Origin: Nocardioides sp. JQ2195
GTDB lineage: Bacteria > Actinomycetota > Actinomycetes > Propionibacteriales > Nocardioidaceae
Reading direction: 5' to 3'
DNA length: 64,000 nt
Assembly (NCBI RefSeq): GCF_012272695.1
Contig: NZ_CP050902.1
Location: 806,001 to 870,000 of the forward strand
Made by a program: the position numbers and the translations under genes. This document shows, piece after piece, positions 23,867 to 31,678 of the stretch; the first letter of the stretch is position 1, and each line of letters starts with the position of its first letter. Below the pieces are notes generated by a model. That model did no database searches, was not told the origin of the DNA, and saw only the letters and a list, made by a program, of their open reading frames with translations.

Positions 23867-24952
23867 GTGACCGATCTCGCAGTGTCGCGCAGGGTGACCC
23901 AGAGCCTCGTGGTGACCCCCGCTGTGGTCGCGCACCGCGGGGCCAGTAGCTACCGCCCGGAGCACACGATCGAGGCCTATCGGATGGCGATCCGGATGGG
24001 CGCCGATGCGATCGAGCTCGACCTGGTCGCCACCCTCGACGGCGTGCTGGTCGCCCGCCACGAGAGCGAGATCAGCTCGACCACGGATGTCGCCGACCAT
24101 CCCGAGTTCGCCGACCGGGAGACCACGAAGACCATCGACGGGCTCAGTGTCACCGGGTGGTTCGTGGAGGACTTCACGCTCGCCGAGCTCAAGACGCTCA
24201 CCGCCCGCGAACGCCTGGGCACGATGCGTCCCGGCAGTGCGTCGTACGACGGGGTCTGCGGCATCCCGTCCTTCAACGAGGTGCTGGCCATGGTCGGCGC
24301 CGAGACGGTGCTCGGCGGACGCAGCATCGGCGTGATGGCCGAGCTCAAGCACGCGGCGTACTTCGAATCCATCGGCCTCGCCCTCGACCCGATGCTGCTC
24401 TTCGACCTGCGCCGGCACGGTCTCGACCACCCCCGTTCACGGGTGACGGTGATGAGCTTCGAGCCGACCGTTCTGCGGCGGCTGGCGCACGAGACGAAGG
24501 TCGAGATCGTGCAGCTGCTCGAGGCGGCCGACAAGCGGCCCGCCGACCTGGTTGTCGCGGGTGACCCACGGACGTACGCCGACCTGTGCAGCCGCGACGG
24601 CCTGGAGTGGATCGACGAGTACGCCGACGGCATCGGTGCCCACAAGTCGTTGGTGCTTCCGCGTGATGACGCCGGCAACATCAGCGGGCCGTCGTCGTTG
24701 GTGCGTGACGCGCACCGGCTGTGGATGACCGTGCACGTGTGGACGCTTCGTCGGGAGAACCGTTTCCTGCCGCGCAACCTGCGATCGGCCGGTGGTGCGG
24801 GCGCTGCCGGAGACCTGGCCGCGGAGGCGCAGGCATTCCTCGATGCGGGTGTGGACGGACTGATCACCGATCACCCCGACATCGTCCTCGACGTGGTGCG
24901 CGAGTCCGACGACGTCATACGAACTGGTCATCGGAACAGCCAGTTCGCATGA
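23867..24952 (+). CDS. Glycerophosphodiester phosphodiesterase, no signal peptide
   Basis: 361 residues with the GDPD TIM-barrel motifs: HRGAS with His23, Glu50 and Asp52 in IELDLV, and His65 in VARHESEI. It hydrolyses glycerophosphodiesters from phospholipid turnover to glycerol 3-phosphate and an alcohol. The GDPD insertion TTDVADHPEFADRETTKTIDG is shared with the next gene, and the two are clearly paralogues from a tandem duplication. No signal peptide is evident, so it is probably cytoplasmic. The GTG at 23867 is a reasonable start but lacks a strong ribosome binding site; the open frame runs further upstream. Confidence 0.87.
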   Translation: MTDLAVSRRVTQSLVVTPAVVAHRGASSYRPEHTIEAYRMAIRMGADAIELDLVATLDGVLVARHESEISSTTDVADHPEFADRETTKTIDGLSVTGWFVEDFTLAELKTLTARERLGTMRPGSASYDGVCGIPSFNEVLAMVGAETVLGGRSIGVMAELKHAAYFESIGLALDPMLLFDLRRHGLDHPRSRVTVMSFEPTVLRRLAHETKVEIVQLLEAADKRPADLVVAGDPRTYADLCSRDGLEWIDEYADGIGAHKSLVLPRDDAGNISGPSSLVRDAHRLWMTVHVWTLRRENRFLPRNLRSAGGAGAAGDLAAEAQAFLDAGVDGLITDHPDIVLDVVRESDDVIRTGHRNSQFA

Positions 24953-25069
24953 CGCTGTGCGCCATGTAGTGCGCTGTTCATCCTCGCGCGCACCTCGCGT
25001 CATCTGTGACCGCAAGGGTCGACGTCATGAAGAGAACCCTCGGAGCCCCTGTCCTCATCCCTCGCAGCC

Positions 25070-26173
25070 ATGATCCTGCTGGCTCCGGGCGGCCCGGCCG
25101 GCGCTGATCCGAATGCCGGCCACGGTGATGACCGCGACAACGGCCATGCGGCCGGCCACCGCACCACTGAGCCGCTCATCGTCGGACACCGCGGAGCCTC
25201 CGGCTATCGGCCCGAGCACACGTTGGCGTCGTACCGCCTGGCGATCCGGCTCGGTGTCGACTACGTCGAGCCCGACCTCGTCTCCACCAAGGACGGCGTG
25301 CTCGTCGCCCGCCACGAGAACGAGATCGGCGGCACCACCGATGTCGCCGACCACCCCGAATTCGCCGATCGCAAGACCACCAAGACCATCGACGGCAAGC
25401 CGATCACCGGCTGGTTCACCGAGGACTTCACCCTCGCCGAGCTGAAGACCCTGCGCGCCAAGGAGAGGCTGCCGAAGGTGCGTCCCGACAACACCAGGTA
25501 CGACGGCCGGTTCGAGATCCCGACCCTCGACGAGGTGCTGAGCATGGTGCGTGAGGAGTCGAAGCGCACCCACCGCACGATCGGTGTCTATCCCGAGACC
25601 AAGCACCCCACCTACTTCGACTCGATCGGCCTCTCGCTCGAGGAGCCGTTGCTGCGCACGCTGAAGAAGCACCACCTCGACCGGCCGAAGGCGAGGGTGA
25701 TCATCCAGTCCTTCGAGACCGAGAACCTGCGTGACCTCGACGAGCACACGAAGCTGCCACTGGCCCAGCTGGTCGACGCCTCGGGGGCGCCGTACGACCT
25801 GGTCGCTGCCGGTGACCCGCGCACCTACGCCGATCTGACCTCCCCTGAAGGTCTCGCCGAGATCGCGACGTACGCCGACGGGCTGGGCGGGCACAAGGAC
25901 CTGGTGCTGCCGCGCGACGCTCCCGGGGCGGCGACCGAGCCCTCGAGCCTGGTCGACGATGCTCATGAGGCCGGGCTGACGGTGCACGTGTGGACGGTGC
26001 GCGACGAGAACCAGTTCATGGCCACCAACTTCCGCATCGGCACGGACCCGAACGCCAAGGGCGACTCGATCGCCGAGGCCAAGGCGTTCTTCGACGCCGG
26101 CGTCGACGGCGTCTTCAGCGACCAGGGAGACACCATGGTCGAGGCCCGCGACGAGTGGTTGGCCGAGCAGTGA
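25070..26173 (+). CDS. Glycerophosphodiester phosphodiesterase, secreted type with a disrupted signal peptide
   Basis: 367 residues from the ATG at 25070, with catalytic His40, Glu67, Asp69 and His82 and a complete GDPD domain much like the upstream paralogue. The present N-terminus MILLAPGGPAGAD is only the end of a signal peptide. An ATG at 25027 in another frame encodes MKRTLGA; removing one C from the run CCCC at 25046-25049 joins the frames to give MKRTLGALSSSLAAMILL then APGGPAGA, a textbook signal peptide. A one-base insertion or a sequencing error in the C run is the simplest reading. If real, secretion is lost or depends on frameshifting. The stop overlaps a possible start of the nuclease gene (TGATG). 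Confidence 0.85.
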   Translation: MILLAPGGPAGADPNAGHGDDRDNGHAAGHRTTEPLIVGHRGASGYRPEHTLASYRLAIRLGVDYVEPDLVSTKDGVLVARHENEIGGTTDVADHPEFADRKTTKTIDGKPITGWFTEDFTLAELKTLRAKERLPKVRPDNTRYDGRFEIPTLDEVLSMVREESKRTHRTIGVYPETKHPTYFDSIGLSLEEPLLRTLKKHHLDRPKARVIIQSFETENLRDLDEHTKLPLAQLVDASGAPYDLVAAGDPRTYADLTSPEGLAEIATYADGLGGHKDLVLPRDAPGAATEPSSLVDDAHEAGLTVHVWTVRDENQFMATNFRIGTDPNAKGDSIAEAKAFFDAGVDGVFSDQGDTMVEARDEWLAEQ

Positions 26174-26211
26174 TGCGTGACGCGCGCGCCGAAAAGGTGC
26201 AAGGTGTCGGG

Positions 26212-27423
26212 ATGACACTCACTCTCGGGATACGCAGGACAGCAGTCCTCATCGTCATCGCCTTCATGGCTGCCTGGCTCCAACCGAACGCGCAAGCGGT
26301 CACCGCGCAGGTGCCGACGCAGGCGACGGCACAAGCCACGTCGCTCGACTCGCCGCTGACGGTTGCGCAGGCGATCGCTCTGCAGTCGGGCTCCGGCACG
26401 GTCCGCGGCTATGTGGTCGGGCAACCCACGGCCACCGAAACGGTGGTCACCTCCAACTACCCCAGCGACTACGCCATCGCGATCGCGGACACTGCGGGGG
26501 AGACCGACACCTCGAAGATGCTCTACGTGCAGGTGTCGTCCGAGTTCCGCGCGCAGTGGGGGTTGAGGACCAACCCGTCGCTGGAGGGCAAGCAGGTCGA
26601 CGTGACCGGTGCCCTGGCGGCGTACTTCTCGCACCCGGGCCTGAAGTCGCCGACGGCGTTCAGCCTGGCCGGATCCGAGCCCGACCCGGATCCGGAGGAC
26701 CCGGACCCGACGGACCCGCCGCCCGGTGACGGGGAGAACGACGACTACTACGCCGACGCGCTCGGCAAGACCGGAACCCAGTTGCGCAACAGCCTGCACA
26801 CGATCATCTCGGTGCAGACGAAGCTGTCCTACAGCCAGGTCTGGGACGCGTTGAAGGCGACCGACGAGGACCCGAACAACACCAACAACGTCATCCTTCT
26901 CTACTCGGCCCGCTCGCGGGCCAAGTCGACCAACGGTGGCGACCCCGACGACTGGAACCGGGAACACGTCTGGGCCAAGTCGCACGGCGACTTCGGCACG
27001 GCGACCGGGCCCGGCACCGACATCCACCACCTGCGACCCACGGACGTGTCGGTGAACTCGACGCGTGGCAATAAGGACTTCGACAACGGCGGGGGAACGG
27101 TCAGCGAGTGTTCCGGGTGCGCGACCGACGCCGATTCCTTCGAGCCGCCGGACGCGGTCAAGGGCGACGTCGCCCGGATGATCCTCTACATGGCGATCCG
27201 CTACGAGGGTGACGACGGGTGGCCCAACCTGGAGCCGAACGACCAGGTCAGCAATGGCTCCGCTCCTTACATCGGCAAGCTGTCGGTGCTGCTCGAGTGG
27301 AACGCCCAGGACCCGCCGAGTGCGTTCGAGAAGCACCGCAACGACGTGATCCATGAGCAGTTCCAGCACAACCGGAACCCGTTCATCGACCACCCCGAGT
27401 GGGCCGACGCCATCTGGAACTGA
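26212..27423 (+). CDS. Secreted endonuclease I-family nuclease with N-terminal OB-like domain
   Basis: 403 residues: signal peptide with hydrophobic core 10-22 and likely cleavage near AQA, an OB-like domain of the DUF6359 kind (about 45-155), an acidic Asp/Pro linker (156-175) and an Endonuclease_1 domain (about 178-400). The catalytic motif DDWNREHVW at 246-254 with His252 and the IHHLRP at 271-276 match NucA/EndA-type extracellular nucleases that cut DNA and RNA with a metal ion. Two cysteines at 300 and 303 may form a disulfide. An alternative start at 26173 overlaps the GDPD stop. With the GDPDs it suggests extracellular phosphate and nucleotide scavenging. Confidence 0.87.
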   Translation: MTLTLGIRRTAVLIVIAFMAAWLQPNAQAVTAQVPTQATAQATSLDSPLTVAQAIALQSGSGTVRGYVVGQPTATETVVTSNYPSDYAIAIADTAGETDTSKMLYVQVSSEFRAQWGLRTNPSLEGKQVDVTGALAAYFSHPGLKSPTAFSLAGSEPDPDPEDPDPTDPPPGDGENDDYYADALGKTGTQLRNSLHTIISVQTKLSYSQVWDALKATDEDPNNTNNVILLYSARSRAKSTNGGDPDDWNREHVWAKSHGDFGTATGPGTDIHHLRPTDVSVNSTRGNKDFDNGGGTVSECSGCATDADSFEPPDAVKGDVARMILYMAIRYEGDDGWPNLEPNDQVSNGSAPYIGKLSVLLEWNAQDPPSAFEKHRNDVIHEQFQHNRNPFIDHPEWADAIWN

Positions 27424-27450
27424 GCTCGACCCCCTCCTCAACAAAATCGG

Positions 27451-27512
27451 GATAGTCCCTAACGACTCGCAGCCGAAATTGCGTTCAGACATGCGAGACG
27501 TTAGGGACTATC
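27451..27512. repeat. Dispersed palindromic element, copy 1
   Basis: GATAGTCCCTAACGACTCGCA at 27451-27471 pairs with TGCGAGACGTTAGGGACTATC at 27492-27512, 21 positions with one mismatch and a 20-nt loop. It lies between convergent genes and could terminate both. The arms recur at 56888-56954 with a different loop. Confidence 0.85.
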
Positions 27513-27522
27513 GGGGGCGGGC

Positions 27523-27729
27523 TCAGGCCTTGGGGATCAGGACCCAACCGGCGATGTAGGCGATGATCAGCGAGCCGAGGCCGAGCACGGTGCCGACCAC
27601 GACCAACACCCGGACCAGGGTGACGTCGAGGTTGAAGTAGTCGGCCAGGCCGGCGCACACGCCGCCGACCATCTGGTTGTCGCGGCTGCGGGTCAGGCGC
27701 TTCGGTGCGGAAGCTGTGTAGTCGTTCAT
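27523..27729 (-). CDS. PspC-domain membrane protein, 68 aa
   Basis: Single PspC domain: the N-terminal RLTRSRDNQMVGGVCAGLADYFNLDVTLVRVLVVVG segment, then a transmembrane helix ending GWVLIPKA. PspC domains occur in phage-shock and cell-envelope stress modules. GAGGAG lies 6 nt before the ATG. It is the last of three minus-strand genes that each overlap the next by 4 nt, forming a coupled operon divergent from a PspC-containing histidine kinase. Confidence 0.88.
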   Translation of the reverse strand: MNDYTASAPKRLTRSRDNQMVGGVCAGLADYFNLDVTLVRVLVVVGTVLGLGSLIIAYIAGWVLIPKA

Positions 27730-28145
27730 CGGATCTCCTCGGTGGGGTCGGTGTCGTCGGTCGACGACTGGGTGGTCTCGGTGTCGTCGGTCGACGACTG
27801 GGTGGGGTCGGTGTCGTCGGTCTCGGACATCCAGGTGGTTTCGGTTGCCGGGGCTGGGTGATCGGCCGGTGACGTCGTACGCCGTGAGCGCACGTTGGCG
27901 TAGGTCGCGGCGGCCAGGCCGATCGCACCGCCCGCCACCCACGGAATCGGCAACAACCATCGGATGTCGTCGCCGGTGACGACATCGCCGATCACCAGCG
28001 CCCAGATCCCGACGAGACCGGCGAAGACCAGCCCCATCACCAGGTGTCCGGTGTTGACCGGGTGGCGACCTCGTCCGGGGTCGAAGCCCGGGTCGTCGGT
28101 GCCGTTCACACTGGAACCGTGTGGGTGTGTCGTGTACGTGCTCAT
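27726..28145 (-). CDS. Small membrane protein with Thr/Asp repeat tail, 139 aa
   Basis: I recognise no named family. Two transmembrane segments (about 35-52 and 63-82) are followed by a cytoplasmic or periplasmic tail with three copies of a DDTDPTQSST-like decapeptide, encoded by a 30-bp tandem repeat at 27751-27826. Position between two PspC-domain genes with 4-nt overlaps on both sides ties it to that envelope-stress operon. The tail may vary in copy number between strains. Confidence 0.7.
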   Translation of the reverse strand: MSTYTTHPHGSSVNGTDDPGFDPGRGRHPVNTGHLVMGLVFAGLVGIWALVIGDVVTGDDIRWLLPIPWVAGGAIGLAAATYANVRSRRTTSPADHPAPATETTWMSETDDTDPTQSSTDDTETTQSSTDDTDPTEEIR

Positions 28146-29497
28146 TGGGTGATCACCTTCACTTCGCCGACCTCGAGGTCGGTGTTGATCTGCAGGTGCG
28201 GTCGTTGGGCCGCGCCACTGTTGGAGCGGCTCAGGTCGAGGTCGAGGCCGCCGGTTCCGTCACCGAAGAGGGTGATCTGGCCGATCTCGACGGTGCTGTC
28301 CACCGAGACGTGCAGGCCACGGGGCACGATCACCCTGACGGTGCCGACCTCGGCATCGATGTCGAGGGTGCGGCCGTCGAGGGCGTCCAGGTCGCGGATC
28401 CGGGTGAGGTCGATGTCCATCTCCCCGGCCTCCATCTCGTAGGACGACTTCAGCTGGCTCGCGGACGTCGGGGTCGCGTCGATGTTGCTGCCCTCCCACT
28501 GCGAGGCGATGGTGCTGCCGGCCAACACGACGCTGGTCACGAGTCCCAGGAAGATCAGGCCGCCGGCCCGTCCGTAGAACGCACCCACCAGCAACATCAC
28601 CGCGATCACACCGAGCGCGAGCGCCGGGTAGGCCGAGTCGGTGATGCCGGCGCCGGCCAGGTCGAAGATGCCGAGCGTTCCCAACGACAGGGCGATCAGG
28701 GCCAGGGTGAACCAGAACAGGATCGGTCCACGCTTGCGAGGATTGCGCGGGGGAAGCGGCGGCAGGGGCCGCGGCGGTGGCGGCCGCAGCGGTGAGGGCG
28801 TCATCATCGGCGCGGTGAACGTGCCGGAGCCCTGGTTCCGAGACGGTTGCTGCGCAACCTCCTCAACCGACGTGGTGGCGTACGGCGTGGCTGTCGCGGG
28901 ATCGGTGGGTGCTGAGCCGGCGCGCGCTCCTGCCACCCATCCGGGGCCCTGCCCCGGGGCGGCGTACGGCGCCCAGTTGCCGCCCTGGTTCGCTCCCGCT
29001 CGGCGGTCCTTGCGGGAGAGGAAGACCCAGGCAATCAGCCCGACCAGGAACAGCGGCCAGGGGAACCAGCCCGGGCCCCAGGCATCGCCGATCAGGGCGA
29101 GGCCGGCCAGGATGCCGACTCCGATCAACGCCACGTTGCGGGAGCGGTCGTCGAGGCTGATGGTGGCCCGGTTGCCGGCGTCGTCCGGGACGATCAGCCA
29201 GCTGGCGATGTAGATGATCAACCCGGCACCACCGAAGAACGTGAGCACCACGAAGGCGACCCGCAGGATCACGGGGTCGATGTCGAGGTGACGGCCCAGC
29301 CCGCCGGCGACACCGGCGACGTGGCGGTCGTAGGAGCTGCGGCGCAGGCTGGCCAGGTCACGCATCTGCTCGCCGCTGACCCGAGGGCCGTGCTGGGCAC
29401 CCGGGTCGGCGTACCCGGTGGAGGAAGTCGGTCCGGCGCCGGGTTGCGGCTGTGGGCCGTGGGGCTCGGAGCCCTCGGTGGTGGGGTTCTCGTTCAT
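28142..29497 (-). CDS. PspC domain plus LiaF-like C-terminal domain membrane protein
   Basis: 451 residues. A Pro/Gly-rich N-terminus is followed by a PspC domain (SYDRHVAGVAGGLGRHLDIDPVILRVAFVVLTFFGGAGLIIYIASWLIVPDD around 55-105), several transmembrane helices, a low-complexity Pro/Arg cytoplasmic stretch and a C-terminal beta-rich domain (about 350-450) with repeated strand patterns like LDIDAEVGTVRVIVPRGLHVSVD, as in LiaF/DUF2154 proteins. LiaF proteins inhibit envelope-stress kinases, and the divergent two-component genes fit this. A 35-bp piece of the 88-bp repeat family lies in frame in the low-complexity stretch and encodes VEEVAQQPSRN. Confidence 0.82.
   Translation of the reverse strand: MNENPTTEGSEPHGPQPQPGAGPTSSTGYADPGAQHGPRVSGEQMRDLASLRRSSYDRHVAGVAGGLGRHLDIDPVILRVAFVVLTFFGGAGLIIYIASWLIVPDDAGNRATISLDDRSRNVALIGVGILAGLALIGDAWGPGWFPWPLFLVGLIAWVFLSRKDRRAGANQGGNWAPYAAPGQGPGWVAGARAGSAPTDPATATPYATTSVEEVAQQPSRNQGSGTFTAPMMTPSPLRPPPPRPLPPLPPRNPRKRGPILFWFTLALIALSLGTLGIFDLAGAGITDSAYPALALGVIAVMLLVGAFYGRAGGLIFLGLVTSVVLAGSTIASQWEGSNIDATPTSASQLKSSYEMEAGEMDIDLTRIRDLDALDGRTLDIDAEVGTVRVIVPRGLHVSVDSTVEIGQITLFGDGTGGLDLDLSRSNSGAAQRPHLQINTDLEVGEVKVITQ
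28834..28868. repeat. Fragment of the 88-bp repeat family captured inside a coding sequence
   Basis: 33 of 35 bases match 23124-23158 of the tandem block (GGTTTCGAGATGGTTGCTGC and onward). It keeps the PspC/LiaF frame open and encodes VEEVAQQPSRN, in a region otherwise low in complexity. This is direct evidence that the repeat moves or is copied. Confidence 0.8.
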
Positions 29498-29543
29498 GTC
29501 ACCAAGCCTGACGGCTGCCCAGCTCGCGCACCATCGGGAACAA

Positions 29544-29593
29544 CCCTGATTCTGCAGGCCGTTCGGCCCTGTCGCCTCAGGGATGGGTCAGGG
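29544..29593. promoter_or_regulatory. Cluster of CCCTGA/TCAGGG half-sites in the divergent PspC/kinase promoter region
   Basis: CCCTGA at 29544, CCCTG at 29567, TCAGGG at 29577 and TCAGGG at 29588 lie within 50 bp between the PspC/LiaF operon and the kinase gene. The pair at 29567-29582 forms an inverted repeat. They could be binding sites for the adjacent NarL-type regulator acting on both operons. Confidence 0.4.
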
Positions 29594-29641
29594 GTCTGCC
29601 TCATGGTTCGCGTGCGCGCGCTGTGTGACGATTGGGGCACG

Positions 29642-30907
29642 ATGACGAACCCTGCCCCCTTCGAGGTACGACGGGCCACCCGCGACTCCACCGACAACTA
29701 CCTCGGTGGGGTTGCCGCGGGACTGGCCCGGCACCTCGACCTGCCCGTGATCTGGATCCGGGTCGGGTTCGTCCTCACCGCTGCCCTCGGCGGCATGGGC
29801 ATCGCGCTCTACGCCGGCCTGTGGATGGTGTTGCCGACCGACGAACGGTTCAGCGACGAGGCGCCCGGCCTGGCCTCGGCTCGACGTACGGGGAAACGAC
29901 CCGGACGGACCCGCCGGATGGCCGACATGGGCCCCACCATCGCGTTGGGGGCCCTGGCCTTCGGCATCGTGATCATGGTCGAGTCGGTCTTCGGGCGCGG
30001 GGCGCTCTTCTGGCCGATCGTGCTCGGCATCGTCGGCGTCGCGCTGATCTGGCGCCAGGCCGACGAGGCGCAACGCGAGCGCTGGCTCAACTCCTCGGAG
30101 AAGGTCGACCCGGTCCGGGCCCTGTTCGGCAGCGGCACCTGGGCGTCGTACGCCCGGATCCTCGCCGGCGGCGCCCTGATCCTCGGCGGGCTCGGCGTCT
30201 TCGCGCTGACCAGCGGTGGCGTCCACCTGGCCCGCGAGATCGTGGTCGCCAGCCTGCTCGGCGTCCTCGGCCTGGCGCTGGTGCTGGGGCCGTGGGTGTT
30301 CCGCCTGGCCGCCGACCTGGGGGAGGAGCGGGCCGAGCGGGTCCGCAGCCAGGAGCGCGCCGACGTGGCCGCGCACCTGCACGACTCGGTGCTGCAGACC
30401 CTGGCGCTGATCCAGAACAACGCTTCCGACCCTGCCACTGTCGCTCGGTTGGCGCGCGCCCAGGAGCGCGACCTGCGCACCTGGCTCTTCGCCGAGCACA
30501 AGGAGGAGGGCGAGTCGATCGCCGCGTCGCTGCGCGCGCTGACCGCCGAGGTCGAGGACGCCTGGTCGGTGACCGTCGAGACGGTCACCGTCGGCGACAC
30601 CCCCGTCACCGAGGCGGTCTGGCCGATCGTGCACGCCACCCGCGAGGCGATGACGAATGCCGCCAAGCACGCCGGCACCGGCAAGATCGACGTGTACGCC
30701 GAGGTGTCGCCGTCAGCGGTCGAGATCTTCGTCAAGGACCGTGGCCGTGGCTTCGACCCGGAGTCGGTGGCCGAGGACCGGCAAGGAGTCCGTGGCAGCA
30801 TCGTGGCCCGGATGGAACGACACGGTGGCTCCGCACAGATCCGGAGCACGCCCGACGTGGGCACCGAAGTGGTGCTGCGCATGCCATTGCAGGAGGAGAA
30901 GTCGTGA
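29642..30907 (+). CDS. PspC-domain sensor histidine kinase
   Basis: 421 residues. Residues 8-65 are a PspC domain (DNYLGGVAAGLARHLDLPVIWIRVGFVLTAALGGMGIALYAGLWMVLP). Several transmembrane helices follow to about residue 225. The HisKA_3 phospho-acceptor is His247 in HLHDSVLQTLALI, and the ATPase domain has REAMTNAAKHAG and DRGRGFDPESV. This PspC-kinase architecture is common in actinobacteria, where it senses envelope stress. The start ATG 29642 gives MTNPAPFEV; upstream in-frame codons show no conservation. It overlaps the regulator gene by 4 nt (GTGA). Confidence 0.9.
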   Translation: MTNPAPFEVRRATRDSTDNYLGGVAAGLARHLDLPVIWIRVGFVLTAALGGMGIALYAGLWMVLPTDERFSDEAPGLASARRTGKRPGRTRRMADMGPTIALGALAFGIVIMVESVFGRGALFWPIVLGIVGVALIWRQADEAQRERWLNSSEKVDPVRALFGSGTWASYARILAGGALILGGLGVFALTSGGVHLAREIVVASLLGVLGLALVLGPWVFRLAADLGEERAERVRSQERADVAAHLHDSVLQTLALIQNNASDPATVARLARAQERDLRTWLFAEHKEEGESIAASLRALTAEVEDAWSVTVETVTVGDTPVTEAVWPIVHATREAMTNAAKHAGTGKIDVYAEVSPSAVEIFVKDRGRGFDPESVAEDRQGVRGSIVARMERHGGSAQIRSTPDVGTEVVLRMPLQEEKS

Positions 30908-31548
30908 CCAAGGTTGTCATCGTCGACGATCACGCCATGTTCCGTGCGGGGGTGCGCGCCGAGCTGCAGAACGCAGCGGCGCCAGGCGTCCTCGACATCG
31001 TCGCGGATGCCGAGGACGTGCCCACGGCGGTTGCCGCGATTCGTGAACACCGGCCCGACGTCGTACTCCTCGACGTGCACCTGCCCGGCGGTGGCGGGGT
31101 GGAGGTGATGCGCCAGCTCGGCCACGGGGACACCAAGTTCCTCGCGCTCAGCGTCAGTGATGCGGCCGAGGACGTCATCGGCACCATCCGTGGCGGCGCC
31201 CGCGGCTACGTCACCAAGACCATCACCGGACCCGAGCTGGTCGCCGCCATCAAGCGGGTCAGCGAGGGCGACGCCGTGTTCTCACCGCGCCTGGCCGGCT
31301 TCGTGCTGGACGCCTTCGCCGGGTCCATCGAGGTGGCCGCGGTCGACGAGGACCTCGACCGGTTGACCGAGCGGGAGCGGGAGGTGATGCGGCTGATCGC
31401 CCGCGGCTACGCCTACAAGGAGGTCGCCAAGGAGCTGTTCATCTCGGTGAAGACGGTCGAGACCCACATGTCGTCGGTGCTGCGCAAGCTGCAGCTCTCC
31501 TCGCGCCACGAGCTGACCCGGTGGGCGAGCGACCGCAGGTTGCTCTAG
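30904..31548 (+). CDS. NarL/LuxR-family response regulator
   Basis: 214 residues. The receiver domain has acidic pair Asp8/Asp9, phospho-acceptor Asp57 in VVLLDVHLPGGGG and a switch/Lys pair in GARGYVTKTI. The C-terminal LuxR-type HTH reads LTEREREVMRLIARGYAYKEVAKELFISVKTVETHMSSVLRKL. It is the cognate partner of the overlapping PspC kinase; the GTG start lies in the kinase stop (GTGA). Likely targets are its own operon and the divergent PspC/LiaF genes, whose shared control region holds four CCCTGA-type half-sites. Confidence 0.93.
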   Translation: MTKVVIVDDHAMFRAGVRAELQNAAAPGVLDIVADAEDVPTAVAAIREHRPDVVLLDVHLPGGGGVEVMRQLGHGDTKFLALSVSDAAEDVIGTIRGGARGYVTKTITGPELVAAIKRVSEGDAVFSPRLAGFVLDAFAGSIEVAAVDEDLDRLTEREREVMRLIARGYAYKEVAKELFISVKTVETHMSSVLRKLQLSSRHELTRWASDRRLL

Positions 31549-31678
31549 GTCGTTTCCCGCCGGTTGCCCGGGCGCGCCATGGGCGCGGGTGATTGACAAG
31601 GCGTCCGGTTCATTGTCCGATGAGGGGGCCGGACCACAGGATCGCACGTGCTCGCCAATCGGGAAGCGGGGCCACACG

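Noticed and set aside
31549-31678. Terminator after the response regulator
   Set aside because: Only a 6-bp GGCGCG/CGCGCC stem is present, too weak to report.
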